IMG/VR virus record: IMGVR_UViG_3300000227_000260
Location: 1 to 37,430 of that record
Direction: 5' to 3' (one strand)
Length of the DNA stretch: 37,430 nucleotides
Source: a virus
Shown here: one piece after another, positions 30,246 to 37,430 of the stretch
How positions within the stretch are numbered: position 1 is the stretch's first letter
Layout of the letters: every line of letters begins with the position of its first letter
Notes under the pieces: generated by a model
Database searches by the model: none
What the model saw: only the letters and a program-made list of their open reading frames with translations
What the model was told of the DNA's origin: nothing
Translations under genes and position numbers: made by a program

Positions 30246-32150
30246 TTAAGATTCAATTGTAGAATAGAATTGTCTTTTAACATATTCATTTTTGCGCTGT
30301 GGTGCCCAAGAATTAATTTCTGTTAAAAAACCAACAACACGGAGAAAACGTTTTATATCGGCATTATGACAAGGACTTTTAGTCCAAGATGGATTTCCTA
30401 TGAAAACTTTACCGCAATTAGAACATTGAATTAAATTATAATTTATGGCAAAATATATAACTCCTTTATTTGCAGCAAATTGTATTAGTTTCTTCATTTG
30501 GTCTTTAGTAACTTCCTGGTCAAGGTTAATATGCAGAATACTTCCTCCGCCGCATTCTTTGTCAAATTTTCCTTGAATAATTATTCGATCAATCATATTA
30601 ACATTTTTAGATAATGGTATATATTGATTAGAATATAAATCATATTTAGCCGATTGAGAAAACATCAGTTTATCTTTTTCTGCAAATGTATAAGCGGCTG
30701 ATTCACCTGGAATTTGTTCTACATTTCTGATTTTACCATCAGCTTTAGATTTTTTCATATTCATATCATTAATAATATCCAGAATTTCTTTACATTTAGC
30801 TGATCCTTCAGGTTTAATTATATCTATTCCCATTAATTCTAATGATTCATTCATCCCTATAAATCCAATAGTACTGAATTGTTTATCCAAAAACATACAT
30901 CCAAAATTATAAAGAGGAAGACTATGTTTAGTATCTATAAGCTGCTGGATTAATTCACGATGTATATCAAGTATATCATGACATGCATTGATATTATATC
31001 TAAGTATATTCTTAAAATCCTCCCAATCTTCAGCTTCATATGCTATTCTAGGAAGATTCAATGTTACTACTCTATGCGAACCAATATTAATTCCACCTGA
31101 ACCAAAACTATTAATATACTGATTATTTGCCTCTTCAATATTAGAACGCAAACGACAACAGCTCGAGAGGCTGGAAGTTACATTATCTATATATAGATTA
31201 AATATTCCAGTTTTACTATTAATATCAGAAATAAATTCTAAAAATTCTTCATCTTTACATTTTCCTGTTTCTTTATCTGTTAATAAACAAGCAGTTAAAA
31301 CAGGAAAAGTAAATGGATTATCTTTAAGGTTTTTTACCATTTCATTGACAAACATTTTTTGTATAACCATTATGTTATCAAAGTTAGGTTTATTAAAATC
31401 CGGATTGACATGATCTTTGAAAAGAGCTTCAAGCCAGAATTTATCCATAATTGAAAGATTTGTAAATGGCGACTGATTCGATCGCCAACTGAAGTTTACA
31501 GAATAAATCCAAGATTGAAACTGCTGGTTAATATGATCTACTATTTTTGGATCTTTAAACCATTCTTCACCGTAATCTTTCCGAATAAAATAATCTGCAT
31601 ATATAAAAAAAGAAGGCAATGCAACTGCACCGGCAATTTGATTGCTTATAAAACAAATATATTGAAGTGTAAGATTAATATAGCTATCAAAATGTTTTAC
31701 TGAATTAATCTTGATCTTATCATAAAATGGCATTCCTTTATTTACAATAACATCGACATCGCCGGCCCAACAATAACTTTTAAGAAATAAATGAAGATCA
31801 TGTATTCTTAATGTACCATTAATTTCCATTTCAATAAGTTTATTAGCTCTTTTAATTCCATATTTAATCAAAGATTTTGTCCATAGAATATATAATGCAT
31901 TTAAACGTTTAATAGGTTTAGAACTTTCATTTTCCCAACTAAGCACAGATTTATCACTAACATTAGCATTACTATCAACACTAACTGCCGCAGTACTATT
32001 TTTATTGTTAAAAAATTTTTCAGTATATAAAGCAATATCTAAATCATTATTTCCTATTCCTGTAAGATCAAACATTTTATCTCCGTATTGTTTCCGGAGT
32101 TTTTCAATGTGATAAATAAACCTATTATCATAAGAATGTCGCACAATCAT
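30246..32150 (-). CDS. nrdD: anaerobic ribonucleoside-triphosphate reductase NrdD
   Basis: A 634-residue class III ribonucleotide reductase making dNTPs without oxygen. The core has NLTLQYICFISNQIAGAVA, NFSWRSNQSPFTNLS, SSLSSCCRLRSN, NSFGSGGINIGSHRVVTLNL and, near the C-terminus, RVVGFLT with the glycyl-radical Gly607, 27 residues from the end (close to T4's position). There is no ATP-cone, as in T4 NrdD. The C-terminal zinc finger has C576-x2-C579 and C594, but the expected fourth cysteine (597) is Ala; His595 may replace it. Coupled to NrdG by ATGA overlap. Confidence 0.92.
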   Translation of the reverse strand: MIVRHSYDNRFIYHIEKLRKQYGDKMFDLTGIGNNDLDIALYTEKFFNNKNSTAAVSVDSNANVSDKSVLSWENESSKPIKRLNALYILWTKSLIKYGIKRANKLIEMEINGTLRIHDLHLFLKSYCWAGDVDVIVNKGMPFYDKIKINSVKHFDSYINLTLQYICFISNQIAGAVALPSFFIYADYFIRKDYGEEWFKDPKIVDHINQQFQSWIYSVNFSWRSNQSPFTNLSIMDKFWLEALFKDHVNPDFNKPNFDNIMVIQKMFVNEMVKNLKDNPFTFPVLTACLLTDKETGKCKDEEFLEFISDINSKTGIFNLYIDNVTSSLSSCCRLRSNIEEANNQYINSFGSGGINIGSHRVVTLNLPRIAYEAEDWEDFKNILRYNINACHDILDIHRELIQQLIDTKHSLPLYNFGCMFLDKQFSTIGFIGMNESLELMGIDIIKPEGSAKCKEILDIINDMNMKKSKADGKIRNVEQIPGESAAYTFAEKDKLMFSQSAKYDLYSNQYIPLSKNVNMIDRIIIQGKFDKECGGGSILHINLDQEVTKDQMKKLIQFAANKGVIYFAINYNLIQCSNCGKVFIGNPSWTKSPCHNADIKRFLRVVGFLTEINSWAPQRKNEYVKRQFYSTIES

Positions 32151-32629
32151 TTAATAAATTCCTTTTTAATTGATTGATAAGTAAAAATCGAAAAAATATC
32201 GTTGTTTTGTTTAAACCATATCTTTTGATTTGTATTAAGATCAGTTATAGGATAACCATTAAACTTTCCATCTACTATTATATCACATACTTCCTTTATT
32301 TTAGGCTGAACTTCTTCAAATAAATAACCAGTAAATAATATATTCATAAGTTTCTTATCTTTGATTTTCACCGAATATTTATATAATATCTCGCTTTGTT
32401 CTAATGGATCACCACCAAGCCAACATACTCCATTAATTAAATCAATAGAAGAATCTAAAATAGAATCTAATCTTTCTTCTGTAAGTACTTGTCTATGAGG
32501 ATAATTAAAATCTTGTAAATGTTTAGTATGACATCCAGGACAATTGTGTTTACATCCAATTGTATATATGTTAAGTGTTATTAAACCAGGAATGTCTATA
32601 AAACCTACATTATAACTATGAATTTGCAT
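32147..32629 (-). CDS. nrdG: anaerobic RNR activase NrdG (radical SAM)
   Basis: A 160-residue activating enzyme that generates the glycyl radical on NrdD. The cluster motif is C26-x3-C30-x2-C33 in GCKHNCPGCHT, followed by CWLGGDPLEQ, the SAM-binding GGDPL, and VDGKFNG. Size and content match the family closely. It is immediately upstream of and coupled to nrdD, as in T4. About 55 bp upstream of the ATG is a TATAAATA box. Confidence 0.94.
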   Translation of the reverse strand: MQIHSYNVGFIDIPGLITLNIYTIGCKHNCPGCHTKHLQDFNYPHRQVLTEERLDSILDSSIDLINGVCWLGGDPLEQSEILYKYSVKIKDKKLMNILFTGYLFEEVQPKIKEVCDIIVDGKFNGYPITDLNTNQKIWFKQNNDIFSIFTYQSIKKEFIK

Positions 32630-32682
32630 TATTTTCTCTTAAAATTTATAAAAAAATATACGGCTAAACAATTTTCTGCTGA

Positions 32683-32690
32683 TATTTATA
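32683..32690 (-). promoter_or_regulatory. T4-late-type -10 box candidate upstream of nrdG
   Basis: Perfect TATAAATA on the minus strand in the 67-bp gap upstream of nrdG, 54 bp from its ATG. It fits the gp55 late promoter consensus, but a match by chance is not unlikely in AT-rich DNA. Transcription would start about ten bases downstream. Confidence 0.3.
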
Positions 32691-32696
32691 TAGATT

Positions 32697-32987
32697 TTAA
32701 GATAATTCAAACTGTCTAAGTTGTTCAATTATAACATTCATAGACTTAGTAAAAATTTTATAATTACTTACCTTCTTAGTTTGTATTTCAAACCAATAAT
32801 ATATAGGTGATTTATAAAAACAAGTTATAAGAATATTATTTTTTTCAATATGATTTTTCTTATTTAAGAGTAAAACCCATTTACGATCATCATTATTATC
32901 AAAATGAATATTTATATCAGTTACAAAGTAATTTGATTCTATTAAACGTTTCTTAAAATAACTCTTTGTATATAATTTATTATGCAT
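32697..32987 (-). CDS. unknown small protein
   Basis: A 96-residue protein with a basic N-terminus (MHNKLYTKSYFKKRL), DNNDDRKWVLLL and a central CFYKSPIYYWFEI. No motif recognised. It lies between the clamp-like gene, with a few bases of spacing, and nrdG. Perhaps a replication-linked small protein; that is context only. Confidence 0.5.
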   Translation of the reverse strand: MHNKLYTKSYFKKRLIESNYFVTDINIHFDNNDDRKWVLLLNKKNHIEKNNILITCFYKSPIYYWFEIQTKKVSNYKIFTKSMNVIIEQLRQFELS

Positions 32988-32993
32988 ATGAAT

Positions 32994-33776
32994 TTATTGA
33001 ATTTTAAGCAAAGGTGCAAACATTTTCATCTGAGTATAATTAAGATTATCTTCAGTTAAAAATTTACTATTAGCTATTATAGCACCTTCTTTAGTAAGTT
33101 CAAGAAGAACATCAGTAGACAATATAAACATATCTTTGAATGGCTGAACATTCATAGCATATATTTTATCAAATGGTTTAGTTTTAAAATCTTCTTCTTG
33201 AATTGAACTTACCGGTATTTTTATATTACTTACATTAGAAACAATTGTTCCATCATGTGCAATTTGTTTATTGTCTATCTCAAAATAAACTATACCATTA
33301 TTATCTTTACATATATATATCTTACTTTCTTCATTCATAACAGCAGAAAAATAACCCATAGCATTTTTAAAATCTGGATATGTAACATTGAAACTATATA
33401 ACTTTGTCAATATAGATTTTATATTTTCAGTCATATATTTTTCAAGAATATCTCTACCAGTTAATCTAAGATTAAATTTAGTCTTACCATCATATTTAAG
33501 TATACTTGTACTAGAATTCATTTCAAATGAATTAACATTATCATATGTTTTAACCATCTGAAGCAATTTAGTAAACTTAGATATATCATTGATACAAAAA
33601 GAATAATCTGATTCACAAGTTATACTATTGGTAGTAAAAAATGTTCTTACTATTTTATTAGTACATCTAATCTCAGTAAAGTCTTTATTACAATTAAATT
33701 CACAACCTGGAACTATATTGGCTACGCCATAAAGCATAGCCAATAATTGTTCTACATGATTAACTTTTATCTTCAT
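32994..33776 (-). CDS. 45: sliding clamp, gp45-like
   Basis: A 260-residue protein that fits the phage sliding clamp by size and sequence type: paired beta-alpha-beta units, for example FCINDISKFTKLLQM (81-95), a second half with FKNAMGYFSAVMNEESKIYI, and a hydrophobic end MKMFAPLLKIQ. A clamp tethers the polymerase and, in T4, also activates late transcription with gp33 and gp55. The ATG overlaps the gp32 stop (ATGA) with AAGGA about eight bases upstream. T4 gp45 is 228 residues. Assignment also relies on position next to gp32. Confidence 0.65.
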   Translation of the reverse strand: MKIKVNHVEQLLAMLYGVANIVPGCEFNCNKDFTEIRCTNKIVRTFFTTNSITCESDYSFCINDISKFTKLLQMVKTYDNVNSFEMNSSTSILKYDGKTKFNLRLTGRDILEKYMTENIKSILTKLYSFNVTYPDFKNAMGYFSAVMNEESKIYICKDNNGIVYFEIDNKQIAHDGTIVSNVSNIKIPVSSIQEEDFKTKPFDKIYAMNVQPFKDMFILSTDVLLELTKEGAIIANSKFLTEDNLNYTQMKMFAPLLKIQ

Positions 33777-34819
33777 GCACTATAATCCTTTTCAATATCT
33801 GCTATAAGTTTATCTATATCATCTGATGGTGCCGGTGTATTACTGATAGCCGTCGGTGCCGATGTTGATATCAAAGGAGTTTGTTCAACTACTTGTGATA
33901 CAGCTGGCGATGAATTAACTTCCGAAGTCAAAACTGAAGTTACTGACGGCGCCGGTGATGGTCCAGTATCTATCTCACCTTCATCTTCTTTATCCTGAAT
34001 TTTATTCAAAACATTATTCTTAATAAATCTATACAGATCTTCGGTATTATAATCAGTAAGAAAATCCTGATCAAATTTCAGATCAATAATTGCTTTCATA
34101 ACTTGTTCATCTGTTATATTGATAGAACTACGATTTCTTGCAAATTGAACTGCATAATCTTTATATATTTCTGTTTTTGGTGAAACATTAACTATCATAT
34201 CATAACCATTCTGAACATCAAAAGCATCGAATCCTACAATTTCTTCAGGATTAACTTCTTCTTTAGTTTTAGGATCAACACCGAATATTGCTCTTGTAAC
34301 GGCGATTCCTATAGTTTTAGGAAATTTACCGATCATAATTTTACCATTATTTTCAGGTTTGACCGGATCATTTACTACGAAGACAGGAGCAAACATATAA
34401 TATCCACGTCTAATCTTCTTATATAACTCAGTTGCAGAAACTTTACCTTTTTTTTCTTCTATATAAAGTTTATTGCATTCATCACAGACTGGACAAGCTC
34501 TAAATCCTTCATTTGTTTCACCAAGAAGATATTCGCTAGTAGGACATGTAACCCAAGCATAATCTCCTTTTTCATCTACTCCATGATGTATATTCTTGAT
34601 TATAAAAGGATGTTTTCTTTTAGAACCTTCAGGAATTGCAAAAAGCAATCTAAACTTATATGTACAGCTGCTTTTCTTTCCATCTTTCATAACCAAACCA
34701 AAATTTACAAAACGTGGATCAGATTCTCTTTTCTGTCCAGAACTATTTTTCTTTTCCATAATTTTACTGATTTCTTTCTTCTTGATTTCATCAAACAACT
34801 TTTGCATTGTTGCATTCAT
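33773..34819 (-). CDS. 32: single-stranded DNA-binding protein, gp32-like
   Basis: A 348-residue protein with the T4 gp32 plan. The basic N-terminal part (MQKLFDEIKKKEIS, KIMEKKN) serves for cooperative binding. The OB core includes RKHPFIIKNI, CPTSEYLL and the zinc knuckle C109-P-V-C112-x2-C115 with C92 upstream. A Ser/Pro/Thr-rich linker (about 285-335) leads to the acidic tail DDIDKLIADIEKDYSA that recruits partners. The helicase-loader-like gene just upstream and the clamp downstream fit. Start at 34819 with GGAGA 10 bases upstream. Confidence 0.9.
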   Translation of the reverse strand: MNATMQKLFDEIKKKEISKIMEKKNSSGQKRESDPRFVNFGLVMKDGKKSSCTYKFRLLFAIPEGSKRKHPFIIKNIHHGVDEKGDYAWVTCPTSEYLLGETNEGFRACPVCDECNKLYIEEKKGKVSATELYKKIRRGYYMFAPVFVVNDPVKPENNGKIMIGKFPKTIGIAVTRAIFGVDPKTKEEVNPEEIVGFDAFDVQNGYDMIVNVSPKTEIYKDYAVQFARNRSSINITDEQVMKAIIDLKFDQDFLTDYNTEDLYRFIKNNVLNKIQDKEDEGEIDTGPSPAPSVTSVLTSEVNSSPAVSQVVEQTPLISTSAPTAISNTPAPSDDIDKLIADIEKDYSA

Positions 34820-35471
34820 TTTGTATTTTTCTCCGTTTTATTATTATTGAATTTACTACCTTATTAATATTATCCGATAAACTTCTAAACTGAACGTTCC
34901 GAAGTAAATCTGATCTTATATTATTATAGTTGTCTTTTATACTTTTTAAGTATTCATCTAAAATATCTTTAGGATATTTTTCTATAATATCTAAAAATCC
35001 AGGAATTAATGCAAGAAAATACTTTGTAATACTTCCTGCACTGTAATGTTTAGCTACTATAGGAAAATAATTGTTTAAATTCAAATATTTATCAAGCGTA
35101 TCTATATTATTCATTATACAAAAATCAACTATGAAATTAATATTAGCATAGACTAATTTTAATATAGCTTGCATATCTCCATCCTTACAATTTAACAATG
35201 CTATATGATTTTTGTAAACTTTAATACACTTAGGACTATAAAACTCATTTATAGCAATATTACCTTTAAAAAAATTAATATTACAAATTATAAACATTTT
35301 AGGATTAATTTGTCCACCAGAAGCTTCAAACCATTCTGTTAATTTTAAAACGTCATTCCATTTAGGATCTTTATGATATTTATCCCAATGTTTAATCGGG
35401 CCAGGATAAAATCCACGTTTAAAATTAAACTTCTCTTGATAATAAATTTGATAAACTTCTTCTGGTGTCAT
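34791..35471 (-). CDS. gp59-like helicase loader (candidate)
   Basis: A 226-residue protein close in size to T4 gp59 (217), which loads the gp41 helicase onto gp32-coated DNA. Resemblance is weak but ordered: EEVYQIYY near the N-terminus (compare VYKLYL), MFIICNINFFKG and KCIKVYKNHI (compare LIFISNLVAN and ALVFYREYI). It lies between a gp33-like candidate and gp32, the T4 order 33-59-32. The high Lys/Asn/Tyr content suits a DNA-binding helical protein. Alternative: unrelated replication accessory protein. Confidence 0.5.
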   Translation of the reverse strand: MTPEEVYQIYYQEKFNFKRGFYPGPIKHWDKYHKDPKWNDVLKLTEWFEASGGQINPKMFIICNINFFKGNIAINEFYSPKCIKVYKNHIALLNCKDGDMQAILKLVYANINFIVDFCIMNNIDTLDKYLNLNNYFPIVAKHYSAGSITKYFLALIPGFLDIIEKYPKDILDEYLKSIKDNYNNIRSDLLRNVQFRSLSDNINKVVNSIIIKRRKIQNECNNAKVV

Positions 35472-35803
35472 AATTTCTTTTTTAATCGTTTTCCTAGTTT
35501 AACTATTATTTTATTATTATAGAAGTTTGGATATAATTTTAAAATTAATTTTTGAAGATCAAATTCAGATTCAAATCTTAAATTTTCTATAAGATTATTA
35601 ATTAATAATTTATCTTTTACAGCAGATTTAAGATATTGTTTAATTTTTTCCGGATCTTCAGTATTATAATAAGAATGTAATCGTTTTATATAAATTTCAT
35701 CGTCTATCTGATCTATTAGCCAATCTTGTTTTTGATGTTCTAATCCATAAAAATTAAATGTTAATAATTGTTTTTTTCTAAATTTTTTCTTTTTTGTTTT
35801 CAT
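35468..35803 (-). CDS. small basic protein, gp33-like by position (candidate)
   Basis: A 111-residue protein starting MKTKKKKFRKKQLL and ending KLGKRLKKKL. Length equals that of T4 gp33 (112), the late transcription co-activator that links the sliding clamp with gp55-RNA polymerase, and it occupies the T4 gp33 position before the gp59-like gene. However, the sequence does not show the gp33 acidic or hydrophobic clamp-binding end (LDFLL in T4). Only position supports the call. It overlaps both neighbours by 4 bp. Confidence 0.4.
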   Translation of the reverse strand: MKTKKKKFRKKQLLTFNFYGLEHQKQDWLIDQIDDEIYIKRLHSYYNTEDPEKIKQYLKSAVKDKLLINNLIENLRFESEFDLQKLILKLYPNFYNNKIIVKLGKRLKKKL

Positions 35804-37152
35804 AGATTTTCCAATAGGTTATCTATAGATGATTTTTCAGAAATATTAATACCAATTTCTGACATATCTTGTATTAAAAGATTATTATAGTTAATAAAAA
35901 ATTCAATAACTTTACCTTCATGTCCGCCTAGTCTATTCTTAAGTATAGTTATAGACATTTTATTTGCTTCTCTATCACCATCTGCTTGCCACATTGCACC
36001 AATAAAATCTGCAGTAAAAGCTATTCCAGAACTATCTGATATATTATCAAGTCCTACTTCATTACTATAATATCCTCCGCGATTAATCTGACTGGCTGTA
36101 ATCACTGGAATCTTAAATAAATAACTCAATGATCTTAAATCTTTAGATGTTTCTCCAATACGTTCATAAATACTATCTTTTTTACCGGCATAATTAGGAC
36201 GAACAAGATTAAGATAATCTATAAGAACTACATCAGGTTTAAACTTAGTGGCTATTATTTTTTCAAGATACTGCTGTATAATATTACTATTCACCGAATT
36301 AGGAGGAAATTCCTTTATCAAAAGCTTACCTGTCTTTTCAGACTCTGAAAACTTATTAATTCTTTTCTTAGCTTCATCCAAATTAAATCTTAAAGCGTTA
36401 ACATCCAATTTACTAAGATGCGCAGATATCCGCTGAGCATAAAATTGTTCATGCAGTTCCATACTAATTATAACTGCATTCAAACCTTGTTTAATAAAAT
36501 TAACAGCATGATTACCAAGCATTAATGATTTACCAAGACCTGGTTGGCCAAGAAACACAATTAAACATTTACCATCCCGCATATATCCACCATTAGTATA
36601 ATAATCCAATTGTTTATACCCAGTACTTATTTTACTTTCAGGATTAGCCAAATAATCAATATGTTTATTAAGATCTTTAAAATATTCCAGACCTAAATCT
36701 TGATCTATATTAATTCTATCGACTTTCTTAAATGCCTCCATAATACTACTAATATCTTGCTTTTTTTCAAGATCATCAAGAGAACTAAGCACCGCATGAT
36801 ATATATTCTTATTCTTTATAAAATATAAAATATTATCTTTAATCAATGCTTCATCTACAACAGTATCAGCCAAACACATATCTAATGTAGACTTTAAAAC
36901 AATCAAATTAACCGAAGACTTTAATTGTGAAAATTTTTCTAAAATAGATTCTAATACAGATCTTTCAGGCATTTTCTTATAAGTCCGATAATATTTTATA
37001 AGAATAGACAAAATAACAAAAATATTACTATTACTATAATATTTCTTATGATTACAATAATCTTCTATAAGAGTTCTATAATTTACATCATTATAATATT
37101 TATTGACAATTAATTTTTCTATTTGATCATCTGGAAGATAAATTGAATTCAT
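35800..37152 (-). CDS. 41: replicative DNA helicase, DnaB/gp41-like
   Basis: A 450-residue ring helicase. The N-terminal 150 residues are helical; the RecA-like core has Walker A GQPGLGKS (202-209), the following helix-strand NAVIISMEL, Walker B VVLIDYLN, and ITASQINRGG for the sensor. The C-terminus ends with a flexible SEKSSIDNLLENL. In T4, gp41 unwinds DNA and carries the gp61 primase. The primase is not in the window. Start ATG at 37152 lies directly after the short gene's stop. Confidence 0.92.
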   Translation of the reverse strand: MNSIYLPDDQIEKLIVNKYYNDVNYRTLIEDYCNHKKYYSNSNIFVILSILIKYYRTYKKMPERSVLESILEKFSQLKSSVNLIVLKSTLDMCLADTVVDEALIKDNILYFIKNKNIYHAVLSSLDDLEKKQDISSIMEAFKKVDRINIDQDLGLEYFKDLNKHIDYLANPESKISTGYKQLDYYTNGGYMRDGKCLIVFLGQPGLGKSLMLGNHAVNFIKQGLNAVIISMELHEQFYAQRISAHLSKLDVNALRFNLDEAKKRINKFSESEKTGKLLIKEFPPNSVNSNIIQQYLEKIIATKFKPDVVLIDYLNLVRPNYAGKKDSIYERIGETSKDLRSLSYLFKIPVITASQINRGGYYSNEVGLDNISDSSGIAFTADFIGAMWQADGDREANKMSITILKNRLGGHEGKVIEFFINYNNLLIQDMSEIGINISEKSSIDNLLENL

Positions 37153-37386
37153 CTAAATATTTTTAACCTTATTCTGAATCTTTATTCCATCATGAATACC
37201 TTTAATATAAAGTTCTCTGAGTATTTTTATAATATCAGTATCATATTCACATATTTTAATCTTAGCTACTATTTCATTGAACATTTCTATTTGATTAATA
37301 TGCTTAACTATTTGATTATTTAAAGAAGAAGTTACATAAGTAAGAACTTCAGATGAAGATGAATTTTGTTCTTTTTTAACCGACAT
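37153..37386 (-). CDS. unknown small protein
   Basis: A 77-residue, mostly helical protein with a Ser-rich start (MSVKKEQNSSSSEV) and basic end (IKIQNKVKNI). No motif recognised. It ends directly before the helicase start and has an AAGGA-like site (AAAGGATT) upstream, so it is probably part of the replication transcript. It may lack a counterpart in T4. Confidence 0.5.
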   Translation of the reverse strand: MSVKKEQNSSSSEVLTYVTSSLNNQIVKHINQIEMFNEIVAKIKICEYDTDIIKILRELYIKGIHDGIKIQNKVKNI

Positions 37387-37430
37387 TTTAAAAATCCTTT
37401 ATTTCTTGTTTTATTCTTGTACCTATACCT

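Noticed and set aside
1-37430. Transposase, integrase, attachment site or lysogeny gene
   Set aside because: I found no gene or repeat pattern that supports any of these; the window looks like a lytic T4-type phage.

Overview
All genes in this 37.4 kb window lie on the minus strand. They are very AT-rich, tightly packed and often joined by 4-base ATGA stop/start overlaps. I found no convincing plus-strand gene, insertion sequence, integrase, CRISPR array or ribosomal RNA. The gene content is that of a large tailed bacteriophage of the T4 superfamily: homologs or candidates for gp41 helicase, gp33, gp59, gp32, gp45, gp62, gp46, gp47, gp55 late sigma, UvsY, a GroES-like co-chaperonin, and anaerobic ribonucleotide reductase NrdD/NrdG. 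The host is probably a low-GC bacterium that meets low oxygen (nrdD/nrdG) and carries surface glycans. I cannot name it from sequence alone; Campylobacterota phages are one known group with this style of genome.

Layout, read in the direction of transcription (right to left). (1) 37.4-32.7 kb: replication block (small gene, DnaB-type helicase, gp33-like candidate, gp59-like candidate, gp32, gp45-like clamp). (2) 32.6-26.4 kb: nrdG, nrdD, sigma gp55, gp47, gp46 and an unknown gene. The order 33-59-32 and the grouping nrdD/nrdG/55/47/46 echo the T4 map. (3) 26.4-22.5 kb: a 731-residue protein combining ligase-type nucleotidyltransferase motifs with a cytidylyltransferase-like domain, two small genes, a Nudix hydrolase and UvsY. 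(4) 22.3-17.2 kb: mostly small unknown accessory genes, a PD-(D/E)XK nuclease and a gp62-like clamp-loader subunit. (5) 17.2-14.2 kb: a glycosyltransferase, an orphan DNA methyltransferase, a Cys-rich protein and the GroES-like gene. (6) 14.0-13.7 kb: a 209-nt structured RNA of unknown class immediately 5' of tRNA-Ala(UGC). (7) 13.7-2.8 kb: an operon-like glycan module. (8) 2.7-0.3 kb: four tRNA genes (Lys, Ile-like, Asn, Gln), a ThyX-fold protein lacking the RHR motif, a DEDDh exonuclease and a glycosyltransferase. (9) 1-327: non-coding, with a 90-bp tandem repeat and a 76-bp element that recurs at 22.4 kb.

The most distinctive part is the glycan module. It encodes a NeuB/SpsE-type synthase, an SpsF-type cytidylyltransferase, two DegT aminotransferase-fold enzymes (one keeps the PLP lysine, the other has histidine as in the ColD/RfbH 3-dehydratases), an SDR oxidoreductase, a small HAD phosphatase, a B12-binding radical SAM enzyme, a DUF115/Maf-like protein, and glycosyltransferases of the GT10, GT11, GT25 and GT2-like types. 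Together these could make a CMP-activated nonulosonate-like sugar and assemble or attach it. The target (virion protein, host surface glycan or something else) cannot be read from the sequence.
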